NCBI GenBank assembly: GCA_017391545.1
Contig: JAFOYD010000012.1
Coordinates: forward strand, 1 to 18,372
Direction of reading: 5' to 3'
DNA from: Lachnospiraceae bacterium
Lineage (GTDB): Bacteria; Bacillota; Clostridia; Lachnospirales; Lachnospiraceae
Length of the DNA: 18,372 bases
The notes below the pieces were generated by a model. The model had not been told where the DNA came from and did not search any database. It worked only from the letters and a program-made list of their open reading frames with translations. A program made the translations under genes and the position numbers. Below are positions 15,263-18,372 of the stretch, one piece after another. Numbering within the stretch: the stretch's first letter is position 1; each line of letters begins with the position of its first letter.

Positions 15263-16339
15263 CTATTTCCCTACAAATTTTCTCAAGAATGGTATTTTTT
15301 CAAACAGCATTGTCACCGGCAATGTAATTGCCAGCACTACCACTGTCTCGATCACATTAACAATATATGACGGATTTATAATAAACGCAAGTCTCTGTAT
15401 CATAAAGATAATCACATATCCGGACAAAATATAAATACCCATGCTATGAGCACCAAGGTGCCTTAATATACGAAACATAACATTTATATTGTCTTTTTTA
15501 CTCATCCTGCCCACCATCATCAGTATATACTGCCATAACATGATAAAAAAAACACTTCCAACAAACCCGATCAGTGTCCTGTACAAATCAATTCCAATCT
15601 GAACTGCTATATTTTTCCCGATGAGCTTATACCCTGTCAAATAAATAAAGGAGTCCTCATTATATATTGCAAATAATCCTGCAAAAGCAATTCCTGTCAT
15701 GACAAGCATCCATATTTGGGAATCCCTCTTCAAAATATCCCTATTTGTCTGTACATAGTCATGCCAATAATATGCCACAATGAAATATGGCATCATATAC
15801 TTATATGCCCCAAAACCAAGTCCATCAGGTATTACAAAAAGCACCAGAAATCCCAACAGGTAAATAACTTTGCGATCCTTGAAAAAATAGTGCACAACAT
15901 ATACGACACAGAAGCACCACCACACAGCCCACAAAAACCAAAGGTTATTGAGTGCATTATAAAAATATACAAAAATCAGCGCCTCTGGCTGTGGTTCCCC
16001 ATTGATATGGTTAACAATCAGGATCCTTATATAATCCACTGCCGTCCATAAAAAAATCGGTGTCAGTAGTGATGCCGCCCTTCGTTTGAGCAGTCCTGTT
16101 CGTTCTTTGTGCTCTTTCGCTTTCTGAATACTTCCCCAGCTAAGGTATCCACTGATCATCATAAAAAGCGGCATGTGAAAGCTATATATGAACTGATATA
16201 ATCGATCGCTAAAATAAAGCGCTTCGCTGCGATAGTCTGCTCCACTGCCATCCTGTATACAGTGCCCAAGAACCACAAGTACAATCGCAAATCCCCTTAA
16301 AAGATCAGGCAGAAGCTCCCTCTCATTCTTTTCATCCAT
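15263..16339 (-). CDS. Membrane acyltransferase, acyltransferase 3 family (OafA/YrhL-like)
   Basis: This is a multi-pass membrane protein of the PF01757 family, which transfers acyl groups, usually acetyl, to sugars or other surface molecules. From the start at 16339 it has 358 residues and about ten hydrophobic helices. The N terminus holds the family signature LPDLLRGFAIVLVVLGHCIQ (10-29) with the conserved H26. It is followed by YSFHMPLFMMISGYL (52-66) and NNLWFLWAVWW, typical of the fucose-4-O-acetylase-like branch. An in-frame ATG at 16369 is possible, but its AAAGG is only two bases away, whereas GGAAAG sits five bases before 16339. The acceptor cannot be told from the sequence; a wall polymer, capsule sugar or membrane lipid are all open. 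It precedes the DUF436 gene and runs divergently from dapL. Confidence 0.85.
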   Translation of the reverse strand: MDEKNERELLPDLLRGFAIVLVVLGHCIQDGSGADYRSEALYFSDRLYQFIYSFHMPLFMMISGYLSWGSIQKAKEHKERTGLLKRRAASLLTPIFLWTAVDYIRILIVNHINGEPQPEALIFVYFYNALNNLWFLWAVWWCFCVVYVVHYFFKDRKVIYLLGFLVLFVIPDGLGFGAYKYMMPYFIVAYYWHDYVQTNRDILKRDSQIWMLVMTGIAFAGLFAIYNEDSFIYLTGYKLIGKNIAVQIGIDLYRTLIGFVGSVFFIMLWQYILMMVGRMSKKDNINVMFRILRHLGAHSMGIYILSGYVIIFMIQRLAFIINPSYIVNVIETVVVLAITLPVTMLFEKIPFLRKFVGK

Positions 16340-16442
16340 CCGTACTTTCCAGTAACAATCCGTTACCATTACCTTTCTATATATTAGTCGTCTTCAATAA
16401 CTTAACATAATATACATTTTTTTTCAATAAGCCACATCATAA

Positions 16443-16471
16443 TTGACAAATATACAGAATACCGTTATTAT
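16443..16471 (+). promoter_or_regulatory. Predicted sigma-A promoter of dapL
   Basis: A perfect -35 TTGACA (16443-16448), 17 bases, then TATTAT (16466-16471). Predicted transcription start is near 16478, giving a leader of about 65 bases. Confidence 0.78.
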
Positions 16472-16477
16472 TATTTT

Positions 16478-16499
16478 AGTGTTCCTAATAAGAACCACT
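16478..16499 (+). promoter_or_regulatory. Dyad at the dapL transcription start (operator or 5' hairpin)
   Basis: AGTGTTC (16478-16484) pairs with GAACCACT (16492-16499) with one bulged C and a seven-base loop. It begins at the predicted +1, so it could be a repressor site or a hairpin at the very 5' end of the mRNA. No T run directly follows that would make it a terminator. Confidence 0.4.
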
Positions 16500-16531
16500 T
16501 TTAATTTATGATTATAAACCAATGTAATAAA

Positions 16532-16536
16532 GGAGG
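16532..16536 (+). promoter_or_regulatory. Ribosome-binding site that decides the dapL start
   Basis: GGAGG, seven bases before the ATG at 16544. The open frame also holds an ATG at 16508, but that one has no such site and adds residues not found in the family. Confidence 0.8.
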
Positions 16537-16543
16537 GCTTATC

Positions 16544-17740
16544 ATGCCAAAGCTAAATGAAAATTATCTGAACCTGAAAGAGAGCTATCTTTTTTCTGAA
16601 ATTGCTCATCGTGTGAATACCTACACAGCCGCAAATCCTGACAAAAAGGTGATTCGCCTGGGAATCGGTGATGTGACACTGCCAATTGGTCCTGAGGTCA
16701 TTGCCGAGCTTCATAAGGGCGTCAATGCACTCGCAAGTGCAGAGACATTTAAAGGCTATGGTCCTGAACAGGGTTATGATTTTCTTCGCAATGCGATCGT
16801 TGATTATTACAATAGAAACGGCGTATCCATCGATGCCGATGAAGTTTTTGTCTCAGATGGCGCCAAAAGTGATACAGGTAATATCACAGACCTTTTTGAT
16901 AAAGACAATGTAATCCTGATTCCTGATCCGGTTTATCCCGTATATGTTGACACAAATATCATGAATGGCAGAAATATTACCTATATTGATGCCAATGCAG
17001 AAAATAACTTCCTTCCGATGCCGGACCACAGTGTACATGCCGATATCATCTACATCTGCTCTCCAAACAATCCTACAGGAGCTGCATACAACAAAGAGCA
17101 GCTCAAAGAATGGGTTGATTATGCACTTGAAAATGATGCCATCATTCTCTATGACTCAGCATATGAATGTTTTATCACAGATCCGGCACTTCCCAGAAGC
17201 ATCTTTGCGATTGAGGGTTCCAAAAAGTGTGCAATCGAATTCTGCTCTCTGTCAAAGACAGCAGGATTTACAGGCACCAGATGTGGATACACCATCGTAC
17301 CAAAGGATTTAAAGTTCACCGCCTCTACTGGTGCAGAAATGTCTCTCAATGCCATGTGGAACCGACGTCAGACAACAAAGTTCAATGGCGTATCATACAT
17401 TGTACAGAAAGGCGCCGCTGCCGTATTCTCTGTTGAAGGTATGGCACAATGTCAGGAAAATATCAAGTATTATCAGGAAAATGCCCGAATCATCTCCGAA
17501 GGGCTTGCCAAAAAAGGTATCCGCTACTTTGGCGGTGTGAACTCTCCATATATCTGGTTTGAATGTCCTAACAACATGGATTCGTGGGAATTTTTTGATT
17601 ACCTGCTCAACAATGCGCAAGTGGTAGGTACCCCTGGCGCAGGCTTTGGAAAAAATGGTCAGAAGTTTTTCCGACTTACTTCTTTCGGTAATCGTGAAAA
17701 TACCATCGAAGCAATGGCACGTATTGATCAGCTGTTTTAA
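16544..17740 (+). CDS. dapL: LL-diaminopimelate aminotransferase
   Basis: DapL converts tetrahydrodipicolinate directly to LL-diaminopimelate with glutamate as amino donor, replacing the three-step acyl route to DAP and lysine. It is a PLP enzyme of aminotransferase class I/II. The 398 residues begin MPKLNENYLNLKESYLFSEI and contain RLGIGDVTLPI (38-48), ETFKGYGPEQGYDFLR (67-82), SPNNPTG (173-179), the DSAYE segment with D204 and Y207, the PLP lysine K238 in SLSKTAGFTGTRCGYT, and R377 in KFFRLTSFG for the substrate carboxylate. The MSLNAMWNRRQTTKFNG stretch (266-282) is characteristic of DapL rather than of aspartate aminotransferase. It is the only plus-strand gene here, with its own promoter and terminator, so it is probably monocistronic. 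Confidence 0.95.
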   Translation: MPKLNENYLNLKESYLFSEIAHRVNTYTAANPDKKVIRLGIGDVTLPIGPEVIAELHKGVNALASAETFKGYGPEQGYDFLRNAIVDYYNRNGVSIDADEVFVSDGAKSDTGNITDLFDKDNVILIPDPVYPVYVDTNIMNGRNITYIDANAENNFLPMPDHSVHADIIYICSPNNPTGAAYNKEQLKEWVDYALENDAIILYDSAYECFITDPALPRSIFAIEGSKKCAIEFCSLSKTAGFTGTRCGYTIVPKDLKFTASTGAEMSLNAMWNRRQTTKFNGVSYIVQKGAAAVFSVEGMAQCQENIKYYQENARIISEGLAKKGIRYFGGVNSPYIWFECPNNMDSWEFFDYLLNNAQVVGTPGAGFGKNGQKFFRLTSFGNRENTIEAMARIDQLF

Positions 17741-17743
17741 GAA

Positions 17744-17776
17744 AAAACCTCGGCAGATTTCACCTGCCGAGGTTTT
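17744..17776. terminator. Bidirectional intrinsic terminator between dapL and cspA
   Basis: Arms CCTCGGCAG and CTGCCGAGG pair perfectly around ATTTCAC. Flanking A and T runs lengthen the stem and give T tracts in both directions: TTTTCCTTTTT on the plus strand and TTTTTT on the minus strand. It serves the two convergent genes. Confidence 0.93.
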
Positions 17777-17797
17777 CCTTTTTACTCAATTACTTCT

Positions 17798-18013
17798 TTA
17801 TGATGCGAGTGTAACGTTTGCTGCTCTAAGCTTAGCGCTGTTCTTAGGATCCTGTTCGATGTCAAAAGTTACCTTCTGACCTTCTTCAAGAGTCTTGTAT
17901 CCGTCAGATACGATTGCTGAAAAATGTACAAATACATCTTCTCCAGTACTCTCATTTGTGATAAATCCGTAGCCCTTCTGTGCGTTGAACCATTTAACTG
18001 TTCCGTTGTTCAT
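17798..18013 (-). CDS. cspA: Cold-shock protein, CspA family
   Basis: This is a single-domain OB-fold protein that binds single-stranded RNA and DNA and acts as an RNA chaperone. The 71 residues carry MNNGTVKWFNAQKGYGFI with the RNP1 motif KGYGFIT (13-19) and RNP2 VFVHFS (27-32), with all aromatic binding residues in place. GGAGG lies nine bases before the ATG. The gene stands alone, convergent with dapL, with a shared terminator downstream. Upstream is a strong promoter and an unusually long leader of about 150 bases containing a complete terminator-like hairpin, so expression is probably controlled at the RNA level. The symbol is given by family; paralogues elsewhere in the genome may carry the same name. 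Confidence 0.96.
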   Translation of the reverse strand: MNNGTVKWFNAQKGYGFITNESTGEDVFVHFSAIVSDGYKTLEEGQKVTFDIEQDPKNSAKLRAANVTLAS

Positions 18014-18087
18014 ATCTAAGAACCTCCATTAAAATATTTGTAATCATTCTCCCCATACTACATACACCCTTAAATCTGCCTGTAATG

Positions 18088-18142
18088 AAAAAGCCAACCT
18101 GTTCTGAAATTCAAAAGAAATGATTTGCAGAACAAGTCGGCT
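18088..18142 (-). terminator. Intrinsic terminator inside the cspA 5' leader (possible attenuator)
   Basis: On the minus strand AGCCGACTTGTTCTG (18142-18128) pairs with CAGAACAGGTTGGCT (18106-18092). This makes a 15-bp stem with two G-U pairs and a 21-base loop, and it runs into five Ts. It lies between the cspA promoter and coding region, so the full-length mRNA requires read-through or refolding. Alternatively the first 75 or so bases are a separate small RNA. Confidence 0.7.
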
Positions 18143-18167
18143 AATAGTTCAAATTGAATACTATAAA

Positions 18168-18196
18168 ATAATACCACTTCTAAAATTAAGAGTCAA
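18168..18196 (-). promoter_or_regulatory. Predicted sigma-A promoter of cspA
   Basis: On the minus strand TTGACT (18191-18196), a 17-base spacer and TATTAT (18168-18173). Predicted start is near 18161, about 148 bases upstream of the cspA ATG. Confidence 0.8.
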
Positions 18197-18211
18197 CAAC
18201 ATTATTAAAAA

Positions 18212-18256
18212 ACAAAAAAGAAGCGAAAACACTGTAAAATCAACGTTTTCGCCTCT
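18212..18256 (-). terminator. Intrinsic terminator of the tRNA-Met transcript
   Basis: On the minus strand AGAGGCGAAAAC (18256-18245) pairs with GTTTTCGCTTCT (18230-18219), twelve pairs with one G-U, followed by a run of Ts. It lies ten bases after the tRNA 3' end and upstream of the cspA promoter, isolating the two units. Confidence 0.85.
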
Positions 18257-18266
18257 TCCTAAGTAA

Positions 18267-18340
18267 TAGCGAAGGGGGGATTCGAACCCTCGACACTGCG
18301 GGTATGAACCGCATGCTCTAGCCAACTGAGCTACTTCGCC
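18267..18340 (-). tRNA. tRNA-Met (anticodon CAT), elongator type
   Basis: A complete cloverleaf reads on the minus strand. The acceptor GGCGAAG pairs with CTTCGCT (G1-U72 wobble), and the D arm is GCTC/GAGC. The anticodon stem TGCGG/CCGCA has loop TTCATAC, and the T arm is GAGGG-TTCGAAT-CCCCC with one A-C mismatch. Discriminator is A. No CCA is encoded, since TTA follows, so CCA must be added after transcription. The loop TTCATAC matches elongator tRNA-Met of Firmicutes. Lysidine-type tRNA-Ile2 also has a CAT anticodon but usually a different loop and stem, and initiator tRNA is excluded by the paired acceptor start and lack of the GGG anticodon-stem run. No promoter is visible in the 32 bases left upstream. 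Confidence 0.93.
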
Positions 18341-18372
18341 ATAGAAAGTTATTAAAGAAGGTATTCCCTCAA

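Noticed and set aside
16370..16442. Divergent promoter for the acyltransferase gene
   Set aside because: TATTAT-like hexamers are present in this AT-rich stretch, but no -35 at proper spacing is good enough to call.
18267..18372. Mobile-element integration site at the tRNA
   Set aside because: There is no integrase, no duplicated 3' tRNA end and no foreign-looking genes in the window.

Overview
The window is a core-genome stretch from a Clostridia-type Firmicute, most likely Lachnospiraceae. This placement rests on a PolC-type DNA polymerase III, the pyrH-frr-uppS-cdsA-dxr-rseP-ispG-polC gene order, an mraZ-rsmH (dcw) cluster start, an LL-diaminopimelate aminotransferase (DapL), strong GGAGG ribosome-binding sites and moderate-to-low G+C (judged by eye). 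I see no phage, insertion sequence, CRISPR, toxin-antitoxin or defence genes. The genus is not determined.

Layout by position; almost everything is on the minus strand. 1-697: start of rsmH, cut by the window edge. 732-1163: mraZ. 1164-1303: mraZ control region, with a consensus-like promoter, four 10-bp direct repeats forming an MraZ operator, and a 30-bp perfect palindrome that also looks like the polC terminator. 1304-10809: polC, ispG, rseP, dxr, cdsA and uppS (transcribed from high to low coordinates), then frr and pyrH to 12168. This is the classical block for translation and cell growth, covering UMP kinase, ribosome recycling, undecaprenyl diphosphate, CDP-diacylglycerol, MEP-pathway isoprenoids, a site-2 protease and the replicative polymerase. 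12212-14586: a bactofilin with a very long acidic N-terminal region and a membrane-anchored polysaccharide deacetylase. They sit where rpsB-tsf usually precedes pyrH. An extended -10 promoter lies ahead of the deacetylase, and I see no strong terminator from there to the frr/uppS hairpin. 14694-16339: a YwlG/DUF436 protein and a membrane acyltransferase. 16443-17740: dapL, the only plus-strand gene, with its own promoter. 17744-17776: bidirectional terminator shared with the convergent cold-shock gene cspA (17798-18013). cspA has a good promoter and a leader of about 150 nt that contains a complete intrinsic terminator. 18267-18340: tRNA-Met(CAT) followed by its own terminator.

The genes fit one theme: envelope and growth. 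Dxr and IspG make isoprenoid precursors, UppS converts them to the lipid carrier, DapL supplies diaminopimelate for peptidoglycan, the deacetylase probably edits peptidoglycan, bactofilin gives a scaffold, and MraZ/RsmH open the division and cell-wall cluster.

I did not find an undescribed multi-gene system. The signals most worth a second look are regulatory: the sixfold MraZ-like motif that merges operator, terminator and ribosome-binding site upstream of mraZ, and the terminator inside the cspA leader.
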